The notes beneath the pieces were generated by a model. The model was given only the letters and a program-made list of their open reading frames with translations. It did not search any database and was not told the origin of the DNA. From NCBI GenBank assembly GCA_000320545.1, contig ADNK01002780.1, positions 1 to 36,002 of the forward strand: a stretch of DNA of 36,002 nucleotides. The letters are read 5' to 3'. Source of the DNA: Bigelowiella natans CCMP2755. Taxonomy: Eukaryota > Cercozoa > Chlorarachniophyceae. Numbering within the stretch: the stretch's first letter is position 1; every line of letters starts with the position of its first letter. The position numbers were made by a program, and so were the translations under genes. Positions 1 to 11,286 of this stretch are shown here, piece after piece.

Positions 1-357
1 TATATATATATATATATATATATATTAGATATATTCTGGGTAATACTCATCGGGAGAATCGCGCGCGCGCGCGCGCGTGCCCGCGTGCTTTCACGACACA
101 AAGCCGAAACAGTGTAAAACAGCACGGATGTTCGATGCTTAAAGGGACGGCAACAACCACCGCCCAGCCCCATCCAAGGGACATTGGAAGAAGAAGAAGA
201 AGAAGAAAAGAAGAGGAAGAAGAAAAGAAGAGGAAGAAGAAAAGAAGAGGAAGATGTAAAAGCACGCTGTAGCCCCCTCGTAAAACCAAGTTGGATCATC
301 GTTCCCTTGGGGAAGCTTACTCAGAAGGACAATGGCCGACGCAAGGACAACAATCCT
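1..357. other. Microsatellite-rich stretch, no gene seen
   Basis: Holds (TA)n at 1-26, (CG)n at about 61-76 and a long GAA/GGA purine tract at about 185-254. Open frames across it are only translations of these repeats. It lies downstream of the TH1/PH gene and may include its 3' untranslated region. Confidence 0.5.
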
Positions 358-2209
358 TCACATCCCACGATGACACTCCCCCCTTCTATAACCCACCTCC
401 CCCCCCTCTCTAACATGGTAGGGTTTCTTCTTCCTCGTCCTCTTGGGAGACGTCGAGAATGACATACGGCGAATGCCAAGGTCAATGAACCGTCTGGCTT
501 CTAGATTCCTTCCTCGTTTTGGGCTGCTTCTCTTTCCAGTAGCAGTCGTCTTCTTGTTCTTCCCCTCCTTCTTCCTCTCGCCCTCTCTTGGCGGCGGAGC
601 CCCCCCCCTGAGCACAGCGGCTTTGCTCGGCGTGAGAGTTCGCGGGTCGGTGGTTCTCCGGCGCCCCCCCCCCCCTCCTTCAGGCGTGTTGGTGTTCATC
701 CACGAACCAGCAGCCCTTCGTGCCCCCCCCACCACCACCACTGTGACATCAGCATCTGGGGGCGGCGTCTGGCTTCCACAGCCGAGCCTGGCGAGACGTG
801 TTCTCCTCGTCAGCGTCATCTGGGCCTGTGTCTCCACCCTCGTTGCGGAGTGCGACCGCACGGACTTTCTAGAGTGCTGCTGCTGCTGAAGGCGGATGCT
901 CTCACTTCTCCGGCCGACTCCTCCTCCTCCTCCTCCTCCTCCTCCTGCTGCTGCTGCTACTGGAAGAGCGTTGCTACTTCGAGACGGGGAGCTCAAGGTC
1001 CGGCGGGCGATGGGGAGTTTCTGCATCTCAGGAGGGAGGGGGGTAGGAGGTGGCGTGTTGGGGGTTGTGGTGGTGGAAAAGCGGCTCGATGTCGAGGTGC
1101 TGCTTGAGGCCATTCTTGATGCTGAAGGACCGAACTGCGACACCCCCCCCCCCCCTCTCCCTCGTCTTCTTCTGCCATCGCCATCATCACCCGTATTAAT
1201 ATTTTCCGAAGAATGGCTACAATCCCTGTATTCGTAAGCAGAAACATCACAGTAATCCTCCTCCTCCTCCTCCTCCTCCTCCTCGGTTTCTGAATAGTCT
1301 AGGACACCTTGCTCGTTGTAGCGATAGTAGCCCCCACGCAGGCTCTTGACGAGCTTCTCCTTTTTCTTCTTGGTGGTGTTATTGTTCCTCGCAGCGCTCC
1401 CTCTTCTCTTCGCGTTGAGCCTTTGATTGTGAAGACTTGGAGAGGAAGATAAAATAGGTGTGAGTGGCCTTATCAATGTACCACCCAGTTTGCGGCCGCC
1501 AGCGGGGGGGGGCAGAGACGAATGCCTCCCTCGTTCACACTCACCGGCGGCGCAACCATCCATTTGGCCTCTCCGACGACCTCTATACTCCTTCCTTCTC
1601 TTTTGAGTTCGTTTGTTATTCCGTGGATTTAGGTTGATTTTCCATCAATAGTAAGGGCGTCGCAAATAAGTTGTAAAATGTCCATCCACCACCCCAAGGT
1701 AGATTTTCCAAAAAAAATTGAACCAATTCCATTCAAGTAAAAACGTTAAACAGTTAATGTAGGCAGCCGTTGCGCAAGAACTTGCTCAAATCTCGCGTAA
1801 CAATAACAAACCTCCGCCCTTCATCCATGCACACGTATTTACTAATGTTACTACCATGTTCCATATCCTTCGTTGATCTGCCAACCTCGTTGACTTCCTC
1901 GGCTGCTGCGGCGTGCTCGCACCGCTGCTTTTATACTCCTGTCAGATTACGCACGCGTTTGTTTTTTTTTGAAGGTCAAAATTCGCTTCACGGATGGCGG
2001 GCACTGCTGCATTAAGAAGGTGTACTACCGTAAGGACGTCATTAAGCTTTTTGAACCACTTATTGCATCTTTCCTTATCGTGAGCCCCAAGCACTAAAAC
2101 CTTTCCTGGCGTCGTCAGGGTGAATTTGAAGATTCCTTCCTTCTCCTCATGTGCTATCTTTCCCAGCACGCCACGTGAGAGCTTCACACTCCCCTGTAGC
2201 ATGGATATA

Positions 2210-2253
<44 letters not shown>

Positions 2254-3510
2254 CGCATGAGCAGGTTATTATTTTAATCCTTCGGGCAGGTCGTTGGTTC
2301 CACCACTATCAAAAAGATACAGAAAAGCAGCAAATACGAATACGTGCATCGTGCTGTGGGATGCGAGCGTGCTCCGGAAAAAGCAGAAGGGGGCATAGCG
2401 AACGGCGGCTGTACAGGCCAATAACCTTAAATCTTGCAGAGTAGTACAAAAGGGTATTCTCCACGAGCTGGAAGTACCGCGGCAGGTACTTATCAATATG
2501 ATATCTATGTAGTTTCACAAGCAGTTTATTATGAGGTGGGTAAGACTAAAGGAAGAATGCATATGCTTTTATTCAGGCCTACTATTACCCGCACTTTGTC
2601 AGCCAACCCTGAGAAGGAATAAGAACAACACAGACCGAATTAGAAGGAGGGCACGCGTTGTGAGGGTTTTGAACCTACCTCTATTTTGGGAACTAATTTC
2701 CTAGCTGTTCGTTTATTCTCAGCCATCTTCTGCGGTAGCGGAGGGTTTCCTTCATCTTTGTCGTTTGTGGTGAGATCCTTCTTCAGCGTGATGAACTCGG
2801 TCAAGTCCGTTTTCTGAGTATTTGCGAGTATATTAGTGTCGACAGCGCCTCAGGAGATATGTATGCCGTCGCGAAGGCGTACCACTGCCTCAATTTGAAG
2901 GGAGTTTCCACACACCTCTTTATACCGAGACGAGAGAATTTGTAACATCTGGGGGGGGGGTGAGAGGTTAAGCAAGTCTCAAATATGAGGTTATTTAATG
3001 CGAGATACCTCTTGGATATTGGTGACCCTATACCAATAGTCGTAGTCATGGAACACTTTCACAAGACATTCCTTGCTACCGAGGTGTAGTACTGATGGAT
3101 GTATGAAACCAATCGTTAAAATCTCCTCGAATTCATATTACTTCTGTCCTGCTACAGCACCTATTTTCGCTAGCCTGTTGATATGAATCTTCCGTTTAAT
3201 GGTTTTGTAAGCCCCCTTCTTAAAATTGTAGAGCGAAGAAGTTGTGATGATAAGATCCCTCTTCTGGTAGCTTCCTCGATGATTTCGTTTCCAAACTGTG
3301 TCCGACCAAATCACCTTCTCGTGTGTCATCATTTCTTGAGAAAGAGAAAGCAATAAAAAGGGAGGAAGGAGGGTCAGTTCTGAGGCAGGGCAGGACACAG
3401 CTCAATTTGTTCTTACTTGTCGACTTTGCCAGGGTGGAGAGAAGGGTGGTATTTTTCCCAGCCTTCAAGTGGTCAGGGTTCTTGAGGAGGGCTAGGGCGG
3501 AGTCTGTCAT
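358..3510 (-). CDS. TH1-like plus PH domain protein with acidic low-complexity tail (multi-exon)
   Basis: Hand-built exons on the minus strand: 3417-3510, 3142-3334, 3009-3075, 2883-2948, 2679-2813, 2426-2545, 2029-2193, 1855-1938, then a large exon from about 1599 down to as far as 358. The first eight close in phase (308 codons). Residues about 32-140 resemble a myosin TH1 lipid-binding domain without a motor: VIWSDTVWKRN, QKRDLIITTSSLYNFKKG, KRKIHINRLAKIG, then VKVFHDYDYWYRV. Residues about 186-280 form a PH domain split by a (TA)n-bearing intron: KYLPRYFQLVENTLLYYSAR, then VLVLGAHDKERCNKWFKKLN, with the conserved late Trp. The tail holds poly-Glu and Ser/Thr/Pro/Gly runs encoded by CTC and related repeats. 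Both domains bind acidic phospholipids in known families, so a peripheral membrane or signalling adaptor is inferred. The 3' limit is uncertain: a strong GTGAGT site near 1548 may split the last exon. Confidence 0.72.
2210..2248. repeat. (TA)n microsatellite in intron
   Basis: Nearly pure TA run inside the intron that splits the PH domain of the minus-strand gene, between exon 2426-2545 and exon 2029-2193. Confidence 0.95.
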
Positions 3511-4748
3511 GTTGAATAAACCTTGTACGAATGCGCTTTATATGTTCTTCTCGTCGCTAACCTGGGGAAGGATGTGTGTTATAGAATAAGTTATGAGCAT
3601 TTCATGTGATCTTCTTCATTACGCAGCAGGTACCCGAAGCAGTAATCCTATCTTTGGTCTCCTCTCCCTTCTCTGCATAAATTTATCATCACTGAGATAA
3701 TGTTCCAATATATTTCTCACACTATCCTAAAAACGTCGATTTTCCAATTTTACAGACAAAATACAACCCTTCTGTGCTTGCAATCCACCGGCGTAGAGGA
3801 AGGGTAGTGGAGACAGTGGGGAGGCAACCAGGGGGGGAATGGAAAGGTTTGTTCAATTGGACTTGCACTAATAAACTAGACGAGGGCGGGACTACTTCCT
3901 GTCATAAATACACCTAAATTTGAAGCGACGACAACGTCATATACTTACCGCAACCGAAAATTCTATCGCCTGTTTCTGGCGAAAATATCGGGGAAACCGA
4001 GCAGCTTGCGCATCCAAAAGCCAGTTTTCCAATGCCGACAGGAGCATGGGACGAGTTTATTTTTGGGATTGATCTTGGCGATTAATCTAATACGACATCC
4101 GAAACCAGCAACTTCATCTAGATCATGGAGGAAATACACATGAGAGCATAACGACGACTAGCCTCTCAAATCTCATGACATAAATGTGAGCTGTGCGAGT
4201 AGCAAATGCGTGTAATTTTTTGGGTCGTAACCAAAAAAGGGACTATTTTCGCACAATTTTGACCAACAGACCGCAGATGTCCGGTCCAAACTCAAGATTC
4301 CGGAAGTATCCAGAGCTACAACTAATCGATTTTCATTGTTGCACCTCTTTGAAGTGGGTTAGTGAAACCCTGTTCTTGGGATTTTGTATATAGTTACAGT
4401 AAAGCACGTTCGAGAATGTCAGTACCTCAGAAAAACAGCAGGAAAAGACCTTTTCTCATATTCCGCAAATGTCTCCCGGTAGCATTAACTTATTGGAAGT
4501 AAATTGGATTAGAAAGAGCAAGTTTATTCAACTGAATTCGATTTACCAATATCTATGTGAACCAAATCTTTCATCCAAAACAATTATAAGCTGCCAATAA
4601 AAACAACAAGAAGATCATTTCAAAGCCCAAAGATAAAATTAAAGGTGGTGATTAATATCATTGGACTTTGATAATCCGTACATTAGAAATATGTTAATAT
4701 ATTCATCGAGGTAAGTTTTGCTTCTTCTTCTATATTCATTAGAAACAA
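3511..4748. other. Intergenic region between divergent genes, no gene seen
   Basis: About 1.2 kb between the starts of the minus-strand TH1/PH gene and the plus-strand unknown gene, so it should contain both promoters. Base composition shifts from mixed to AT-rich rightward of about 4400. Only short open frames are present, none with recognisable protein features or clear splice structure. Confidence 0.5.
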
Positions 4749-6327
4749 ATGCAGCCAGAAGTAAAAAGACATCTTGAAAAGACTAAAGCCCCCTTATCGA
4801 GTAAATCAACATTAGATTTGGGAGATTCAATTCCCGAAAAACGAAATGGCCAAGATAATGCTGTTAAAACAAGGTCAGCAAATTAAGTCGTTCTAAAATC
4901 GTCCTAATACTCTGAAAACCATACTAGAAACTTCGATGCTTGGATCCATACTTCATCCGGCTATCTGATTAAAAATCAACCGACATGGACACTGCGGACA
5001 GATGGAACTGCGAAGCAGGCTGAATGCTTTCGAATTCGCCAATATGGTGAAGATAGGATATCGATTCAACACTTTAAAACAAAACGCTATTTAGGATATG
5101 ACACTCGAATGGGAGTCCATCTTTCACCTATTGTACAGTTGTTGACGAGAAAACTTCAACTAAACGAACAAGGAAAAGAAGAAAGCGAAATTTTTATCTT
5201 TATGAAGATATGCGCCAAGGGAGGACATTGGATCAAACAAGGAAAAACAAGGTCGCTGATGTCACTTTATCCTTCAGTTGATAAATTATTAACTGAAATC
5301 TTCAGCAGCCTTATCGAAACGAGGTCGATGGAAGAAGCAATAGCTTTTCGATTTGAGAACATCCACCCTCGAGTGAGGGTATGTTGTGATTCTGGACTGA
5401 AATTGGAATAAACTAATCAAATAATAAACCATTACTTACATTTATACGTTCAGGAAAAACATGAAGTAAATACGAAAGCAAGAAAGAAGCTCATTCACGA
5501 AATTGAGCAACTTGAAGATCGAACAAGGCTAATTGGCATACATGTCTTTTTCCAACGACAACAGATTCTTCATTCACGAAAAGTGATGGTGAATCAGGTC
5601 AGATAGAAAGTTATTGTCGAATACTCGTAATGCTATTGGAGACCAAATTAAGGAAATTCAAAATCAGGGAAAAGGTCTCATAAGGACGCTGAACCTGAGC
5701 GGAGAAGCAGTAAAAATGCCTTCCATATTGACACGGCCTTCTTTGGCAAAACTGCTCAAGAGGGTTCCATACCTATCGCAGGCAGTAAATAAGAAATCAT
5801 CTTCTTTTCGATATAATCCTTTTGCCACGAAGAAACAATATGCGACTTCATTCGTAAAGAAAGAGCCAAACCTTTCATTTAGAGGTGAAATGGAAGCTTC
5901 CATTAGGGAAGAGATCCAAACATCTCTACAAGGGATGCAGTTTCAATTAGATTTAATCACGGAAAAAGAAATCGAGGAAACAGAACGAATAATTTTGACG
6001 TTTTGCAAAGCTAAAAAACAGGAGATACAAAATTCATATACACCTTTTGGCGAAAGTAAACAAGTGTGCACAACAGAATCTAAGTTACCCACTTCTGCTT
6101 TTGAAGACAGTCTTCATGATAATGGTTGTGGTGACGGCTTCTGCGGCTCATCTATATCTACCGACAAATTAGCGTCACGAATACAACCAAATAAACAAGA
6201 TCTGTTTGGTTCGGATACTCATTGTGGAAGTGGTTGGAATGAACAATGGTCACTGGATATGTGCCAACGATTTGCAAGTGAAGACATACGTGAAGCTACA
6301 TCTATTATAACAGCTTCTTATTATTAG
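4749..6327 (+). CDS. Unknown protein, possible beta-rich N-terminal region and coiled-coil C-terminal half
   Basis: Not recognised. Proposed exons are 4749-4873, 4928-5378, 5454-5543 and 5611-6327, about 460 residues. Junctions 1-2 (phase 2) and 2-3 (phase 0, GTATGT donor) are clean. The exon 3-4 junction is weaker: reading continues to about 5600 in one frame and resumes in another, so I use donor GTCTTT at 5544 with acceptor AAAG at 5610; a one-base frameshift is the alternative. The exon 2 product has a beta-strand-like pattern (HTSSGYLIKNQPTWTLRTDG, FRIRQYGEDRISIQHFK, RYLGYD) that recalls a beta-trefoil such as a fascin/FRG1 fold, which is only an impression. The C-terminal half is charged and helical (EMEASIREEIQTSLQGMQ, LITEKEIEETERIILTF). 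The sequence is AT-rich and free of microsatellites, unlike its neighbours. Confidence 0.55.
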
Positions 6328-6974
6328 CCGATGTTTGTTGGTTCTTAATTTTGTAGCACGATTATGACACGCACATGGTCGTCATGTATTTTGCATGCCA
6401 ATCCCATGTTGCATGTGCATTTTTACGAAATGAGATAGTAATCGTAGCATGACGGCGTATAGGCGTTGCATGTCTTGCTAGAGATCATGATGAACACATC
6501 CAAGCTGTGCGCCCATACGGCTAAGGTGCGATACCGATGAACATCTTCATTTGAGGTCAAGCGTCCGTAATAAATGTAATTTGATAAGAGCTCTCGCGCC
6601 GCGCATGGCATGTTGCATGTTGCATGGTGCACAGAATTCCACGATGTACGCTTCACGCTCCGAATGTCTACTCGATATTTCCTTTTTCGTGATACTACGC
6701 TACGACAGGATGAAGTTGTACCAAGCCAAACTACAATCAATGGGTTCGAAATTAGCCATCGAAGAGCAGTTGAAATCAGCCTTAATCTGAGGTTGCTTCA
6801 GTTCGCATGAGCTGCCTAGAAAGCATGTATTGGAATACCGAAAATCTTATTTTGAAGACGTAGTCGTATTGGTTTCTCGCTGAACATCGCCTTTTCCTCC
6901 TTTTTCGTTCGTTACATTGCTCGCTTGAACGGTATCATAGTAATCTAAACAAAACAAATTTAAGACAGTTTCAT
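6328..6974. other. Intergenic, convergent gene ends, no gene seen
   Basis: About 650 bases between the stop codons of two convergent genes. It has GCATG/TGCATG-rich words near 6370-6420 and 6600-6630 but no supported exon or RNA gene. Confidence 0.5.
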
Positions 6975-7984
6975 TCACGAATAAGAATTGTCACCTTGTC
7001 CTCGTTTTTGATTTTCTGGCAAACCTGTCAATCCCTTTTCAAGCCAATCGCAGTATCTCGATTCCAGACCCATAGAGCGTGCACCATTCCGAATGAGACT
7101 GAGCAACGGAAAAGGCCAATAATAAGAAAAAGGTGTTTTGCTTTTCAATTATGAAAGTTCTCCCAGCACAAATACTTGAGGTATCGCATGGTAGGCTGTA
7201 GATCGTTTCGCTTGGTGCAATACTCCTGACACAAGCGCATGGTTTAGAAGTTTTGCATTTTCTTCGCATGATATCGTTACCGGGATCGACACAAAAGCCA
7301 GCGCTGCTATACTTTTAGAAGTAGATAGCGGGCTGTCCGGCTCCTCTTTGGATACTTTGTCAACTTCTTCACGAGCCTCTCCACCTTTTTGGTGCTTGGT
7401 GGACTTTTTGACTGGGGAATATGTATGAACAACGATCTGCTCTATATGATATCATCGCCAAGATAAATGGATTCAGCACCTTGGTACCCTCCATTTCGCA
7501 AAATTTTCTATAACCTGGTCGATACTGGTGTTCCATAGCGGCAAGCTTTGCAAAGTCTACCAGTTTCACTTTGAGCACTACACCGTGCACAGCTTTCGGC
7601 GATAAAGCTTTGTTTTCTCCAGAGCCATTGTGTACATTGGGGTAGGAAGGAGTATGCACAATGTTTCCAAATCCTCCTCTATGATTGAAGACGAGTCTAT
7701 AGTTCGGGAGGAAAGCTGGGGAGGAGGCTACGGGAATGATACCTCTATAACATGACCGGAGTTCGCATATCAATAATTCCTCATCATGCATGCCACTTTA
7801 GATTACTGTCTGTTTGCGTATGGGAGTGCGCGTATGTGTACGTATCACGTGTAACGTTCATTATATCTTTCAAAAAATACAAAAAATCGTACCGTCTCTC
7901 CTGTAACTTCCAAGGATTGATATTAGCGCCGAATCCAAATGTCCACACGTATTTTCCGCCTGAGAAGAAGGCGTATTCAAGCAT
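6975..7984 (-). CDS. Gamma-glutamylcyclotransferase-fold (GGCT/AIG2-like) protein
   Basis: Five exons: 7893-7984, 7515-7744, 7281-7441, 7170-7195 and 6975-7098. Phases close exactly to 210 residues and a TGA stop. The N-terminus gives the family signature YVWTFGFGANINPWKLQERR (residues 12-31), followed by LPNYRLVFNHRGG and a short GF-IVHTPS segment. Glu102 in AAMEHQYRP is at the position of the catalytic general acid/base glutamate of GGCT enzymes. The C-terminus PTMRYLKYFLIRNGARSMGL and YCDWLEKGL match the family's closing helices (compare PSERYL...GA...GL...YIEWL). Known members act on gamma-glutamyl amino acids or glutathione-derived peptides, releasing 5-oxoproline; the substrate here cannot be told from sequence. 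About 35 residues around 7300-7420 form a charged Lys/Glu insert not usual in the family. No targeting peptide is evident, so it is probably cytosolic. Confidence 0.87.
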
Positions 7985-8116
7985 GGTTAGTACATGAAAG
8001 CAGCTCTCAGTGAAGCTCTACCATCGACACTAAACTTTTGCGCAGCCTCTAGTCCTCTCCTATAGGCTTCGTTTCTTCCATCCTCCTGCTTTTTCCCTCC
8101 CCTCCCCCGGCCGTAG

Positions 8117-8473
8117 GACCGCCTTCGCGCAGCAGATCTGAATTTATTAGACCCCGAGCTTCTTGCAAAGACTCTGAGGTCATAACGGTGTGCACGATAA
8201 GACCCGAGATTGCACTTTAGAAACTTTGAATTTAATGTACTGATACCTCTCCTCCCTCGATGCTCTAGGATCCTTGGGGCTAAGGAAGAGGTGTCGCTTG
8301 AGTTCTCCGCCTCGCAGCTGCTGCTGCCGATTACGGAAACGGCTCATCTTTGGCCTGTGGACAGTATGCGGTTCGCAACTTACAATCGCTCAAGAAGGAG
8401 TGGGAAAACATCAAGCACGCTCCATGATTCGAATCAGGAAAAGGATGAAGACCGCCGAACGAATAATGAGTGA
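8117..8473 (+). CDS. Tentative two-exon fragment, unknown protein
   Basis: A likely exon at 8117-8178 sits between a pyrimidine-rich CCGTAG acceptor and a GTCATA donor and reads DRLRAADLNLLDPELLAKTL. It joins in phase to 8269 onward (acceptor CTCTAG), which reads ILGAKEEVSLEFSASQLLLP and ITETAHLWPV, open to a stop at 8471-8473. A later splice from about 8354 to 8392 (reading KEWENIKHA) is possible. No initiator exon was found upstream, and the gene would start almost head to head with the GGCT-like gene. The protein is not recognised. Support is amino-acid texture and splice sites only. Confidence 0.35.
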
Positions 8474-9023
8474 AAACTATGTTCCGCCGAACGGAGAAAG
8501 AAAATGAGGCCTGGCCCCTTCGCTAAGCTTCGGGATGCAACAATCGCTTGGATTGCGTTGTCTTTTTTGAATTTCTATGAGCACCCAGCGCTAGAAAGGC
8601 GGCTGCGATTCTGAACATGCCATGGCACTCTGCGTGTACATGGAAGCATAGAGGAGAAGGATCAAAGGTATCAGAGGCGCCATCGCAGGCCTGGTGTCGG
8701 CTGGGGGCGCATGGGGCGAGTTATTTAGGCCAATTTTAAGTAGATATATTTGGTATAAAAAATGGAGTATTCACACTTGAATAGAATGCTCTTGGAATAA
8801 GACTGAGCTGGATCGCAATAAACAGATGTATTTATAATACCAAAAACATCCTAAATAAAAGGTCTTAAACTTTTTGATGGGATTGACAACCGAAAAAGTA
8901 GAGCATCGATCAGACGCCGGCGAGTTTTTGTGTCGCTGGCTCATACAACCCCCCCCCCGGCCCCCGCTAATTTCTGACATTCACCCAGAAGCTGCTGATA
9001 CCCATCCGAAAGTTTGATCCAGT
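8474..9023. other. Intergenic, no gene seen
   Basis: Upstream of the aminotransferase gene. It holds an AT-rich stretch at about 8730-8880 and a poly-C tract at 8949-8957. It may contain the promoter of the downstream gene, but I could not pick out a defined element. Confidence 0.45.
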
Positions 9024-9510
9024 ATGCAGAGATGGATGCGCGAAATCGCGAGGGTTTCGAAAAATCCATTCACGGCAACAACCCCACGATTCCTCTCCAC
9101 AACGGCGACAGGGGATAAAGGCGACGCGTTCTTGTCAGCATCGAGCCGTGGTTCGATCGCCTTCCTCAGTGGCAAATGGATGCCTCACGTAAGAATACAC
9201 ACGATTTCAAAGCGAAGAGGGTGTTTAGAATTGCTGCGAGGGGAAGCTGCCTAAATTTTAAGCGGAAACTGAGCGACCAGCTGATGGAAACTTGATATCA
9301 TCTCCAGGAGGAATGTCGCATCCCTCTCGAGGACCCTTCGTTTCGCTATGGATACGGTATGGATCTGACTTGTTGGAAAGCTAAAACTCCAAAAGCTGTG
9401 ATTTTTCTCAGGTGCATTTGACACTCTTCGGACTTTTGGAGGAAAGCTCTTCCGGCCTCATGCCCATATAAAGAGATTCCAAAAAGTCTGCCTCTGCATC
9501 ATGTGTTTAC

Positions 9511-9562
<52 letters not shown>

Positions 9563-9880
9563 CTAATTTATATATGTTCTGTATATGTATATTGATGTTA
9601 TGATGCGGCTGAATAATTATGACTGCAGACTTTGAGGTCGGTTGGCCTTCCACAGCCTTACTCAGACAAGGAGTGGTCAGAACTGCTACAAGAGGTCATT
9701 TGTTGTCGAAATACCCGCATTTGACCACGATTTCGATGCGTAACAGATTGTGCGTTTGCTTGCAGTGCGTCGATAAAAATCGCCAGATTCGCGAGGAGAA
9801 GTGGGGTGGAGACCACTGGGTGAGCTTAACAACAGGGAGAGCATATGCAAAATGCGGGCAGAAAAAGAAGAAGGGGGAGT

Positions 9881-9918
<38 letters not shown>

Positions 9919-10304
9919 CAATTGACAAATCAATAATTGATTAATTTACCTCAACGTCGTGATGTATGCTGTAGGTGTCAATCCGAGTTTCGCCGGGAGT
10001 GGGCGGCGTTCCTACCGTCGTCGTGGAAGCTCAGCCAATCCCCTGGTAATACTCGCAATGGGGTGCGCACCCCTTCCTCTACCCAGCACCACATGACCGC
10101 GAGAATATCATGAACTAAAGGAAAATGAAAAATTGCCTGTTGTTCCCTAACTGATGATGAGTGTATCCCTTTCTGCTCCAACTTTGTTGCTCCATCGTAC
10201 AGGGCTGCACGCGCACCTCTTTATCGCGACGGTGTTCGGGTCAGCATTCCGTCGATACGTAGAACGCCTCCTGAATGTCTCCCACCCAGGTTGTAGCCAC
10301 TAGC

Positions 10305-10341
<37 letters not shown>

Positions 10342-10373
10342 TTATAATGAATGTCGCGAATATATTATATGCA

Positions 10374-10408
<35 letters not shown>

Positions 10409-10621
10409 TATATTTATATACCCGTGGAGTGTCTAATTCATTCGTATTATGTGCCGTCTTAACATGCGGTGCAGGGCAAAGCTGCATCAGTACATGAACC
10501 AGATTCTCGGTGATATGGAGGTCCTGCAATGTTGAGCCAGAGAGGGAGAGGGGGGGAGGGGGGGCTCTCGCACTCAAATACCAAGAAGGATGAACGATGC
10601 AGCGAAATCCATGAACGAGCT

Positions 10622-10652
<31 letters not shown>

Positions 10653-11245
10653 GCGCACGCACGTCCCCCCCATACATACATATACAAGCACACACCCATT
10701 GAACACATCAATACATATATTGGTTTCCGGGCGGTGCCATACGCCAACCATCTCGTTACAGTAGCGTGCATGCACTCACCCCAGGTGAAAGGCAATGATC
10801 CACAGGCATGGTCCGTGATGCTCGATACACGAGGTTACGTCGCTGAGGTGAGCACGAAACCACTGTCGCTATGTTCATGAGTGAAAGTATATGCGGGTGA
10901 TGCGATGAATGCGGCCATCTCGCAGCAGCATCAAGCTGGGAGACGAACTCATTTAGTTGTTTCACAGGGGAAATCCTACAATTTCTTCATTGTCACGGAG
11001 GACGGGGTGCGTGCAGATAGCATAGAAAATCACGGATATTTTCTCGACGTGATGAGCTTGTGTCTCATGTATCAATGCGACCTCAAGCACAACGTTCTCC
11101 GATGGCTAAGTGTACAAAAAGAGCGACGACGATTCTCTTTTGTCAAGGGACAAAGCATTGCATGTCTTTACTTTTCATTCGAATCTATACTACAATATAT
11201 GTATATTTTATATTGTTTGAAACGCGTCAAACTACTAAATATAAG

Positions 11246-11286
<41 letters not shown>

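Noticed and set aside
3076-3141. Apparent TAA in the TH1 domain, suggesting a pseudogene
   Set aside because: A GTAATA donor at 3141 and a GGTAG acceptor at 3076 remove it in phase and join KIGAVAGQ to KECLVKVFHDYD, which fits the domain.
10365-10775. 136-codon minus-strand frame over the aminotransferase introns
   Set aside because: It is a translation of TA, CG and CA microsatellites and lies opposite real exons.
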